From: Pseudomonadota bacterium
GTDB lineage: Bacteria > Pseudomonadota > Gammaproteobacteria > Burkholderiales > Methylophilaceae
Direction of reading: 5' to 3'
DNA length: 64,000 nucleotides
Assembly: GCA_029782295.1 (NCBI GenBank)
Contig: JAKOVB010000067.1
Coordinates: 1-64,000 of the forward strand
Shown here: positions 57,035 through 64,000 of the stretch, in pieces
Numbering within the stretch: position 1 is the stretch's first letter
Layout of the letters: every line of letters starts with the position of its first letter
Translations under genes and position numbers: made by a program
Notes under the pieces: model-generated
Databases searched by the model: none
The model's input: the letters and a program-made list of their open reading frames with translations, nothing else
Told to the model about the DNA's origin: nothing

Positions 57035-58014
57035 AGCATTCTTTCGAAATAGCTCGGGTCTTCCTCGGCTGGCAGGTTGTCCTGCGGCTGGGGAACCGGT
57101 TTTGGTTCGGCCTTGGCTGCCGGTTTTGGCTCGACTTTCGGCGCTGCGGTCACCTCCGGCTTGGGTTCCGGCCGGGCTTCGGGCTGGCGCGGTGCCGGCG
57201 CCGGTTCGCTGCGTGGTGCAGGCTTCGCTTCGGGTGCGGCCGGAGCCTTGCTGTCGTCGCTCTTCCAGAATTTCAGCTTGTCCAGCAGCCCCTTTTCTTC
57301 CTGCTTTTGCGCCGGGGCGGGCTTGGGCTCCGGGGAGGGTTCGGGCTTGGGCGCCGGCTTGGTTTCCTGTCTGGGTTCAGCCTTGGGGGCTGGCTGCGCC
57401 GCCGGCGCGGGTGCTTCGGCTGCTGGCGTTTCCATTAGCGGCGGCAGGACCTCGGGTTTTTCCTCGGCAGCGGGAGCCTCCGGCTTGATGGCAGGTTTGG
57501 CTTCTTCTGCAGCTGGTGCGGGGGCGGGAGCCTTTTCTTCTTCGTCGCTCTTCCAGAACTTGAGTTTGTCCAGCATGCCCTTTTCCTGCTTCTTCGAGGC
57601 TGCGCCGTTGGCTGGCTTCAGGGTGATCGGCGCTTTGGAAGCTGCCGGGCGGTCGCCGGGCAATGGTTCTTCAGCACCGCTGCCGGCAGGGATGACGTCG
57701 CCACGGACACGCTTCAGCTTGTCGTCCTCGAATTCCAGGATGACGCGCCGCTGCTCGATGACCTTGCCCGCCTTGCGCATCTGGTAGAAGTAGTCCCACC
57801 GGTTGGCATGGAAGCTGTCCGTGATCAGCGGGGTGCCCATGACGAAGCGCACCTGGGTCTTGGACATGCCAGGCCGGAGTTGCATCATCATCTTGGGGGT
57901 CACCACATTGCCCTGCTGGATGTCCATCTTGTAAGGCTTGATGGAAGGCAGGTTGGTGGAGTAGTTGGAGCAGGCGGCCAGGAAGATCGCCGTGAGAAGT
58001 ATCGCTTTACGCAT
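57016..58014 (-). CDS. bamE: Outer-membrane assembly lipoprotein BamE with long repetitive C-terminal tail
   Basis: A 332-residue protein, whereas BamE is usually 110-180. Residues 1-15 are a lipoprotein signal with lipobox LAAC (C15). The BamE/SmpA domain follows (~25-105: LRPGMSKTQVRFVMGTPLIT, NRWDYFYQMRKAGKV). The rest is rich in Pro, Ala, Glu and Lys and contains a repeated amphipathic element, KGMLDKLKFWKSD (145-157) and KGLLDKLKFWKSD (241-253), ending with ERMLEKIGF. The tail may bind membrane or peptidoglycan, which is speculation. ATG 58014 fits the signal peptide. Divergent from fur. Confidence 0.9.
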
Positions 58015-58039
58015 GTTGTGTTCCTGATCGGGCAGGCTC

Positions 58040-58074
58040 TTATGACTTTGGCGGAAAATGGCGATAATATACCA
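58040..58074. promoter_or_regulatory. Overlapping divergent promoters of bamE and fur
   Basis: On the minus strand TGGTATATT (58074-58066) is an extended -10 for bamE. On the plus strand GATAAT (58063-58068), with TTATGA 17 bases upstream, could serve fur. The GATAAT core also resembles part of a Fur box, which would permit autoregulation, but a full 19-bp box is not present. Confidence 0.4.
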
Positions 58075-58099
58075 CGACACCAGCCATCCCAGACAGATC

Positions 58100-58525
58100 A
58101 TGAAAGACCCTCAAGACCTCAAGAATGCCGGACTCAAGGCCACGCTGCCGCGTCTCAAGGTGCTGAGCCTGTTCGAGAACAGCACGCAACGCCACCTTTC
58201 CGCCGAGGATGTTTATCGCATGTTGCTGACCAGCGGCGAGGATGTCGGGCTGGCGACGGTTTATCGCGTGCTGACCCAGTTCGAGCAGGCCGGTCTGCTG
58301 GTGCGGCATCATTTCGAGAGTGACAAGGCGGTGTTCGAGCTTAACCAGGGTGGCCATCACGACCATATCGTCTGCATGCAGTGCGGGCGTGTCGAAGAAT
58401 TCTGCGACGAGGAAATCGAGAAGCGCCAGAGGAAGGCGGCCAGTGACCGCGGCTTCACTATCCGGGAGCATTCGCTTTACATCTACGCTGATTGCGCCAA
58501 GCAGCCTTGCCCCTACAAAGGCTGA
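58100..58525 (+). CDS. fur: Ferric uptake regulator
   Basis: A 141-residue iron-sensing repressor. The winged helix (LKATLPRLKVLSLFENS, LSAEDVYRMLLTSGEDVGLA, TVYRVLTQFEQAGLL) precedes the metal-binding dimer domain with GGHHDHIVCMQCG and its HHDH site. ATG 58100 (MKDPQDLKNAGLK) is the standard start. The bamE/fur divergent pair is typical of betaproteobacteria. Confidence 0.96.
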   Translation: MKDPQDLKNAGLKATLPRLKVLSLFENSTQRHLSAEDVYRMLLTSGEDVGLATVYRVLTQFEQAGLLVRHHFESDKAVFELNQGGHHDHIVCMQCGRVEEFCDEEIEKRQRKAASDRGFTIREHSLYIYADCAKQPCPYKG

Positions 58526-58622
58526 CCGGTCGGTCGGTTTTTGCTTGCCTTTATTGCTAGGCAGAAAATACGGTTTGCATATAAAATAGGCAGCTTTCGC
58601 TGACCGGACAGAGACTTTTTTC

Positions 58623-59648
58623 GTGCAAATCGGCCCATACAAGCTCAGGAATAATCTGGTAGTCGCACCCATGGCAGGTGTGACCGATCGTCCATTCCGC
58701 CAGCTATGCAAGCGCATGGGGGCGGGGATGGCGGTGAGCGAAATGGTTACGTCGAATTCGCTGCTGTATGGTTCCGAGAAGACCAAGCGGCGTGCCAACC
58801 ACGAAGGCGAACCTGAGCCGAAGGTGGTGCAGATTGCCGGGGCGGAACCGAAGATGCTGGCCGAGGCTGCGCGATATAATGTCGAGAACGGCGCCCAGAT
58901 CATCGATATCAATATGGGCTGCCCGGCGAAGAAAATCTGCAACGTGATGGCTGGGTCTGCGCTGCTGCGCGACGAGCCGCTGGTGGCCCAGATTCTGGAA
59001 GCCGTGGTGAAGGCCGTACCGGATGTGCCGGTGACGCTCAAGACCCGGCTTGGCTGGAACAATGAAAACCTGAACGTGCCCCGCGTGGCGCGCATTGCGG
59101 AAGAAAGCGGGATCCAGGCTCTGGCCATCCATGGCAGGACGCGCTGTCAACTCTATACTGGCGACGCCAAGTACGACCTGATCGCCGAAGTGAAGCAGGC
59201 GGTACGTATCCCCATCATCGCCAACGGGGACATCACGACCCCGGAAAAGGCCAAGCTGGTGCTGGACATGACCGGTGCCGACGGCGTCATGATTGGTCGC
59301 GCCGCCCAGGGGCGTCCCTGGATTTTCCGTGAAATCGAACATTACCTCGCCACCGGCACGCACCTGCCGCCTCCGGAAGTGGCCGAGATCCACCAGGTGC
59401 TGCTGGATCACCTGGACGACCTATACAGCTTCTATGGCGAGGTGACGGGCGTGCGCGTGGCGCGCAAGCATATTTCCTGGTACACCAAGGGGCTGGCCGG
59501 ATCGGCCAACTTCCGCCATCTCATGAACCAGTTGCCGACCATCGAAGAACAGATGAAGGCAGTGAACGAATTCTTTGGCCATCTGCAGCAACAGGGCCTA
59601 CACCTTCATTACGTTGAACAGGATCAGGAAGAGGCGCTGGCGGCATAA
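58623..59648 (+). CDS. dusB: tRNA-dihydrouridine synthase B
   Basis: A 341-residue FMN enzyme that reduces uridines in the tRNA D-loop. It shows LVVAPMAGVTDRPFRQLCKR at the FMN site, the catalytic-Cys loop DINMGCPAKKICN, TLKTRLGWNNENLN, LAIHGRTRCQLYTGDAKYD and MIGRAAQGRPWIFRE. GTG start, placed by homology of MQIGPYKLRNN. Its TAA overlaps the fis ATG by one base, the conserved dusB-fis operon. Confidence 0.96.
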   Translation: MQIGPYKLRNNLVVAPMAGVTDRPFRQLCKRMGAGMAVSEMVTSNSLLYGSEKTKRRANHEGEPEPKVVQIAGAEPKMLAEAARYNVENGAQIIDINMGCPAKKICNVMAGSALLRDEPLVAQILEAVVKAVPDVPVTLKTRLGWNNENLNVPRVARIAEESGIQALAIHGRTRCQLYTGDAKYDLIAEVKQAVRIPIIANGDITTPEKAKLVLDMTGADGVMIGRAAQGRPWIFREIEHYLATGTHLPPPEVAEIHQVLLDHLDDLYSFYGEVTGVRVARKHISWYTKGLAGSANFRHLMNQLPTIEEQMKAVNEFFGHLQQQGLHLHYVEQDQEEALAA

Positions 59649-59890
59649 TGGGCATGAGCAATAAAAATGATCTGGCTGCGTGCGTGCGCGGCTCTCTCGA
59701 GGCATATTTCCGCGACTTGGACGGCGAGCCGCCTCACGCGGTCTACGACATGCTGTTGCATTGCGTGGAAAAGCCGCTGCTCGAATATGTACTGAACCAC
59801 GCGGGGGGCAATCAGAGCAAGGCAGCCGAAATCCTTGGGCTGAATCGCAATACGCTGCGCAAAAAGCTCAAGCAGCACGGCATGCAGTAG
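59648..59890 (+). CDS. fis: DNA-binding protein Fis
   Basis: An 80-residue nucleoid protein. The C-terminal helix-turn-helix is clear: LNHAGGNQSKAAEILGLNRN, TLRKKLKQHG. The N-terminus (SLEAYFRDLDGEPPHAVYDM) is the shorter betaproteobacterial form. ATG 59648 overlaps the dusB stop (TAATG). purH follows after a 132-base spacer. Confidence 0.95.
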   Translation: MGMSNKNDLAACVRGSLEAYFRDLDGEPPHAVYDMLLHCVEKPLLEYVLNHAGGNQSKAAEILGLNRNTLRKKLKQHGMQ

Positions 59891-60022
59891 CTTCGTGTTT
59901 CATTCGTCCCCGGAATGCGTTGATCAGCCCATGCCGTAAAACTTGTCCGTGACGGAAGACAGCATCAAACCAACCAGACTCCGTTGAATCTCCTTTTAAA
60001 TTAACTTTTGGCAGTTTTTTCC

Positions 60023-61591
60023 ATGACCATTATCAAGCGTGCACTCATCAGCGTTTCCGACAAGCAGGGCATCCTGGAGTTTGCCCGGACCCTGAACCGT
60101 TTTGGCGTCGAAATCCTTTCCACCGGCGGTACCGCCAAGCTGTTCCGCGAGAACAACGTGCCGGTGCTCGAAGTCAGCGATTACACGGGGTTCCCGGAAA
60201 TGCTGGACGGACGCGTGAAGACGCTGCACCCCAAGGTGCACGGCGGCATTCTCGGCCGCCGCGATCTGCCGGAGCATGTGGCGGCGATGAAGGAAGCCAA
60301 TATTCCGGCGATCGACATGGTCGTGGTCAACCTCTACCCGTTCCGTGAAACCATTGCCAAGCCCGACTGCACGCTGGAAGACGCGATCGAAAACATCGAT
60401 ATCGGCGGCCCGACCATGGTGCGTGCCGCGGCCAAGAACTACGGCAGTGTGGCGATCGTGACCGATCCGGCCGACTACCCGCAGCTGACCCGCGAGATGG
60501 AATCCAGTAACGGTGCCATCGGTGCCGAAACGCGTGTGATGCTGGCGAAGAAGGCGTTTTCCCATACCGCGGAATACGATGGCGCGATCAGCAACTACCT
60601 GACTGCGCTGGACGAGAAGAATCAGAAGCAGGCCTTCCCGGAGCGTTTCAATGCGCAGTTCTCCAAGGTGATGGATCTGCGTTACGGCGAGAACCCGCAC
60701 CAGAATGCAGCCTTCTACCGCGATGCGTCCGTTCCCGCTGGTGCGCTGGCCGGTTTCAGCCAGCTGCAGGGCAAGGAGCTTTCCTACAACAACATCGCCG
60801 ACGCCGATGCGGCCTGGGAGTGCGTCAAGACGTTCGATGTGCCGGCCTGTGTCATCGTCAAGCATGCGAACCCGTGTGGCGTGGCGATTGACGCACAACT
60901 GCTCGGCGCCTATGAGAAGGCGTTCAAGACCGATTCCACCTCCGCGTTCGGCGGCATCATTGCCTTCAACGGCGAAGTGGGCATCGACGTGGTCAATGCG
61001 ATGAACGACCGCAAGCACTTCGTCGAAGTGCTGATAGCACCGTCCTACACCGCCGAAGCCAAGGCGGCACTCGCGGCCAAGGCCAACCTGCGCGTGCTGG
61101 AAGTCCCACTGGGCAACGGCAACAACGCGCTCGAATACAAGCGTGTTGGCGGCGGGCTGCTGCTGCAAACGCCGGATGCGTTGAATGTTGGTCGTGACCA
61201 GTTGAAGGTGGTGACCAAGAAGCAGCCGACGCCGGAGCAGTTCAACGATCTGTTGTTCGCCTGGCGCGTGGCCAAGTACGTCAAATCCAATGCCATCGTT
61301 TTCTGCGGTGGCGGCATGACGCTGGGTGTGGGCGCAGGCCAGATGAGCCGCGTGGATAGCACTCGTATCGCCGCCATCAAGGCACAGAATGCCGGTCTGT
61401 CGCTGGCAGGTTCCGCCGTTGCTTCCGATGCGTTTTTCCCGTTCCGCGATGGCGTGGATGTGCTGGCAGAGGCAGGGGCGGCCTGCGTGATCCAGCCGGG
61501 CGGCAGCGTGCGTGACGAAGAGGTCATCGCTGCGGCCGACGAGCACGGTCTGGCCATGGTGCTGACCGGCGTTAGACATTTCAGACACTAA
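60023..61591 (+). CDS. purH: Bifunctional AICAR transformylase/IMP cyclohydrolase
   Basis: A 522-residue enzyme for the last two steps of IMP synthesis. The N-terminal MGS-type cyclohydrolase ([43 protein letters not shown]) is followed by the transformylase domain with [29 protein letters not shown] and [18 protein letters not shown] 60023 is the conserved start. Followed by purD. Confidence 0.97.
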   Translation: MTIIKRALISVSDKQGILEFARTLNRFGVEILSTGGTAKLFRENNVPVLEVSDYTGFPEMLDGRVKTLHPKVHGGILGRRDLPEHVAAMKEANIPAIDMVVVNLYPFRETIAKPDCTLEDAIENIDIGGPTMVRAAAKNYGSVAIVTDPADYPQLTREMESSNGAIGAETRVMLAKKAFSHTAEYDGAISNYLTALDEKNQKQAFPERFNAQFSKVMDLRYGENPHQNAAFYRDASVPAGALAGFSQLQGKELSYNNIADADAAWECVKTFDVPACVIVKHANPCGVAIDAQLLGAYEKAFKTDSTSAFGGIIAFNGEVGIDVVNAMNDRKHFVEVLIAPSYTAEAKAALAAKANLRVLEVPLGNGNNALEYKRVGGGLLLQTPDALNVGRDQLKVVTKKQPTPEQFNDLLFAWRVAKYVKSNAIVFCGGGMTLGVGAGQMSRVDSTRIAAIKAQNAGLSLAGSAVASDAFFPFRDGVDVLAEAGAACVIQPGGSVRDEEVIAAADEHGLAMVLTGVRHFRH

Positions 61592-61603
61592 GTCGAGGCA
61601 CTC

Positions 61604-62872
61604 ATGAAAATTCTGGTCATCGGCAACGGCGGACGCGAGCATGCGCTGGCCTGGAAGCTGGCACAAAGCCCCAAGACAACCAAGGTCTATGTCGCGCCCG
61701 GTAACGCCGGCACGGCACTGGATCCGGACATGGTCAACGTGCCGATCACGGCGATTCCCGAACTGGTCAAGTTTGCGCAGGACGAGCAGATTGCATTAAC
61801 GGTCGTCGGCCCGGAGGCGCCGCTGTCGCAGGGCGTGGTGAATGCCTTCATCGCGGCCGGTCTGAAGATTTTCGGCCCGACCAAGGCTGCCGCGCAACTC
61901 GAGTCTTCCAAGGATTTTGCCAAGGCTTTCATGATCCGCCACGGCATTCCGACCGCCGCTTACGCGACGTTTACCGATGCGAATGAAGCCCATGCCTACG
62001 TGAAGCAGCAGGGTGCCCCCATCGTCATCAAGGCGGATGGTCTGGCGGCAGGCAAGGGCGTGGTCGTGGCCATGAACGAGCAGGAGGCGCACGATGCCAT
62101 CGATTCCATGCTGTCCGACAACAAACTGGGCGCTGCCGGTGCCCGCGTGGTGATCGAGGAGTTCCTGGAGGGTGAAGAGGCCAGCTTCATCGTCATGTGC
62201 GACGGGGAGCACATCCTTGCACTGGCGACCAGCCAGGACCACAAGCGTCTGCTGGATGGCGATCTTGGCCCGAACACTGGCGGCATGGGAGCCTATTCCC
62301 CGGCGCCGGTCGTGACCCCGGAAATCCACGCCAAGGCGATGCGCGAGATTATCACCCCGACCATCAAGGGGATGGCCAAGGACGGTATCCGTTATACCGG
62401 TTTCCTCTATGCCGGCCTGATGATCGACAAGAACGGCAACCCGAAGACACTGGAATTCAACTGTCGAATGGGCGATCCGGAAACCCAGCCGATCATGCTG
62501 CGCCTGAAGAGCGACCTCGTCACGCTGATGCAGCATGCCGTTGACGGCACGCTGGACCAGGTCGAAGCCGAATGGGACCGTCGGACTGCGCTGGGCATCG
62601 TCATGGCATCTGCTGGATACCCGGACGAACCGCGCAAGGGCGATCCCATTACCGGCTTGCCGACCGACCTGCAGGATGCTCACGTGTTCCACGCCGGCTC
62701 GACCATGAAAGACGGTCAGCCCGTGACCAGCGGTGGCCGCGTGTTGTGCGTCACGGCGCTGGGGGACTCGGTGAAGCAGGCACAAAGCCGGGCTTACCAG
62801 ATTGCCGAAGGGATTCATTTCGAAGGCAGCCAGATGCGCCGCGACATCGGCTGGCGCGCCATCAAGGGCTGA
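61604..62872 (+). CDS. purD: Phosphoribosylamine-glycine ligase
   Basis: A 422-residue ATP-grasp enzyme of purine synthesis. It shows KILVIGNGGREHALAWKLAQ, TVVGPEAPLSQGVVNAF, the ATP-binding VIKADGLAAGKGVVVA, EEFLEGEEASFIVMCDG and LGPNTGGMGAYSPAP. Complete and 12 bases after purH. Confidence 0.97.
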   Translation: MKILVIGNGGREHALAWKLAQSPKTTKVYVAPGNAGTALDPDMVNVPITAIPELVKFAQDEQIALTVVGPEAPLSQGVVNAFIAAGLKIFGPTKAAAQLESSKDFAKAFMIRHGIPTAAYATFTDANEAHAYVKQQGAPIVIKADGLAAGKGVVVAMNEQEAHDAIDSMLSDNKLGAAGARVVIEEFLEGEEASFIVMCDGEHILALATSQDHKRLLDGDLGPNTGGMGAYSPAPVVTPEIHAKAMREIITPTIKGMAKDGIRYTGFLYAGLMIDKNGNPKTLEFNCRMGDPETQPIMLRLKSDLVTLMQHAVDGTLDQVEAEWDRRTALGIVMASAGYPDEPRKGDPITGLPTDLQDAHVFHAGSTMKDGQPVTSGGRVLCVTALGDSVKQAQSRAYQIAEGIHFEGSQMRRDIGWRAIKG

Positions 62873-62891
62873 CCGGGGTCGCCCCCACCGC

Positions 62892-63437
62892 ATGCACGAC
62901 GCCGCGCGCATTCGTCGTTACCTGAAACGCGGAGGTGTCATCGCCTATCCGACCGAGTCCTGCTACGGGCTCGGTTGTGATCCCCGCAACCCGAGGGCTG
63001 TTCGGCGCGTGCTTGCGCTCAAGCGGCGCAGCCCGGCCAAGGGCATGATCGTGATTGCGGCATCTGCCCGGCAATTGCTTCCTTACCTTGCACCGCTTCC
63101 CCCGGCGCTCCGTCGTGATATGCGGGCGGCATGGCCCGGGCCACATACTTGGCTGGTGCCGGCCTCAACTCGCTGCCCTGTGTTCCTGAGAGGTGGCCAC
63201 GACACGGTAGCGGTGCGGGTCACTGCCCATCGCGGCGCGGCGAGGCTGTGTCGCCTGGCCGGCATGGCACTGGTTTCCACCAGCGCAAACCTGAGCGGGG
63301 GAAAACCAGCCAAGACAGCGGAGGAGTGCATGCGCCTGTTCGGTCGGCGTGCAATGGTGATCCCGGGCCCGATCGGCGCGCGAAGGCGGCCTTCCACGAT
63401 ACAGCACCTGATTTCCAAACAGATCATTCGAAAGTGA
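62892..63437 (+). CDS. tsaC: YrdC/Sua5-domain protein (TsaC-like)
   Basis: A 181-residue protein of the family that makes threonylcarbamoyl-AMP for t6A in tRNA. Seen are [57 protein letters not shown] and [15 protein letters not shown], matching TsaC proteins of normal length. ATG 62892 lies 19 bases past purD. The gene might be a paralogue of a second Sua5 elsewhere, so the symbol is tentative. Confidence 0.88.
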   Translation: MHDAARIRRYLKRGGVIAYPTESCYGLGCDPRNPRAVRRVLALKRRSPAKGMIVIAASARQLLPYLAPLPPALRRDMRAAWPGPHTWLVPASTRCPVFLRGGHDTVAVRVTAHRGAARLCRLAGMALVSTSANLSGGKPAKTAEECMRLFGRRAMVIPGPIGARRRPSTIQHLISKQIIRK

Positions 63438-63442
63438 CCCCC

Positions 63443-64000
63443 ATGGATTTTGAAGCCGTTAAAGACTATTTCGCCGACTTGCAGAACCGCATCGTCGAGG
63501 CACTGCAGCTGGCCGATGGACAGCATTTCCTGCACGATGCCTGGCAGCGGCCGGAGGGGGGGGGCGGGGTGAGTTGCGTGATCGAGGAGGGTAATGTGCT
63601 GGAACGTGGCGGGGTCAACTTCTCCCACGTCATGGGCGACAGACTGCCCCCTTCCGCCAGCGCGGGTCGTCCCGAGCTCGCCGGGCGCAGCTTCGAGGCT
63701 GCCGGGGTGTCTCTGGTGCTGCATCCGCGTAATCCTTATGCGCCGACCGTGCACATGAACGTGCGCTGCTTCATGGCGAAAAAAGCTGGCGAGGAACCGG
63801 TGTGGTGGTTCGGCGGCGGCATGGATCTGACCCCGTATTATGGTTTCGAGCAGGATGCTGAACATTTCCACCGGACCTGCCAGCTTGCACTGGCCCCTTA
63901 TGGCGACAACCTGTATCCGGAATTCAAGCAGTGGTGCGACGAATACTTTTATCTCAAGCACCGCAAGGAGCCGCGCGGGATCGGCGGCGTGTTCTTCGAC
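63443..64000 (+). CDS. hemF: Oxygen-dependent coproporphyrinogen III oxidase (5' part, runs off window)
   Basis: The frame runs from ATG 63443 to the window edge (186 codons; the family is ~300). It encodes [70 protein letters not shown] and [20 protein letters not shown], hallmarks of HemF, which converts coproporphyrinogen III to protoporphyrinogen IX using O2. An aerobic or microaerobic lifestyle follows. A run of nine G (63556-63564) codes for the GGG stretch. Confidence 0.95.
   Translation, partial: MDFEAVKDYFADLQNRIVEALQLADGQHFLHDAWQRPEGGGGVSCVIEEGNVLERGGVNFSHVMGDRLPPSASAGRPELAGRSFEAAGVSLVLHPRNPYAPTVHMNVRCFMAKKAGEEPVWWFGGGMDLTPYYGFEQDAEHFHRTCQLALAPYGDNLYPEFKQWCDEYFYLKHRKEPRGIGGVFFD

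Noticed and set aside
59996..61666. 556-codon open frame opposite purH
   Set aside because: Antisense shadow of a fully conserved enzyme gene; no ribosome-binding site or domain.
61796..62911. 371-codon open frame opposite purD
   Set aside because: Antisense shadow of a conserved enzyme in GC-rich DNA; no domain seen.

Overview
The window reads as a chromosomal segment of a betaproteobacterium, probably Nitrosomonadales-like (inferred from gene content and order; no database search was possible). Conserved blocks supporting this are hrcA/hemH opposite nadK-recN, ribH-nusB, rlmE-ftsH-folP-glmM, greA-carB-carA-dapB, bamE opposite fur, and dusB-fis-purH-purD-tsaC-like-hemF. Housekeeping DNA is GC-rich; the first 20 kb is clearly AT-richer and looks laterally acquired.

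Positions 1-20.4 kb hold a surface-polysaccharide (O-antigen type) locus. It has the GDP-L-fucose synthase fcl (with a probable gmd tail before it), a Wzm/Wzt ABC exporter, two SAM methyltransferases, seven glycosyltransferases including a GT10 and a GT11 fucosyltransferase, an epimerase, and at the end a WecA/WbpL-type initiating transferase plus a WbpM-type dehydratase. Export is therefore probably ABC-dependent. The glycan probably carries fucose, possibly in two linkages.

The locus is interrupted by a complete IS1595-family transposon (4875-8280) with 23-bp inverted ends and an exact 8-bp target duplication (TTTTTAAA). It split a hexapeptide acyltransferase gene, whose frame is restored exactly when the element and one duplication copy are removed. 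Besides its transposase it carries an M.EcoRI-like adenine methyltransferase and a DUF262-HNH nuclease. The methyltransferase is preceded by nine copies of a 7-bp repeat (CAAGCCG) lying between the only usable upstream ATG and the conserved N-terminal coding region. The ATG is out of frame at nine copies and in frame at seven or ten. This suggests a mobile, phase-variable restriction-modification-like module, caught in the OFF register; it is the most notable system in the window.

Positions 20.4-41.8 kb are mostly core genes, with three accessory groups: an OFA-type MFS transporter with its tiny partner protein, a two-gene MarR-like unit with a truncated PLD-family gene, and a signalling operon. 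The signalling operon joins a CHASE2 Ser/Thr kinase, a PP2C phosphatase, a double-FHA protein and a GAF/HD-GYP c-di-GMP phosphodiesterase.

From 41.8 to 50.2 kb an insert of a MelB-like transporter and an MMPL-YCF48-DUF1329-DUF1302 envelope operon separates rlmE from yhbY, which are usually divergent neighbours. The remainder is core metabolism (pyrimidine, lysine, purine and heme synthesis, Fur). BamE there has a long repetitive C-terminal tail. The window ends inside hemF.
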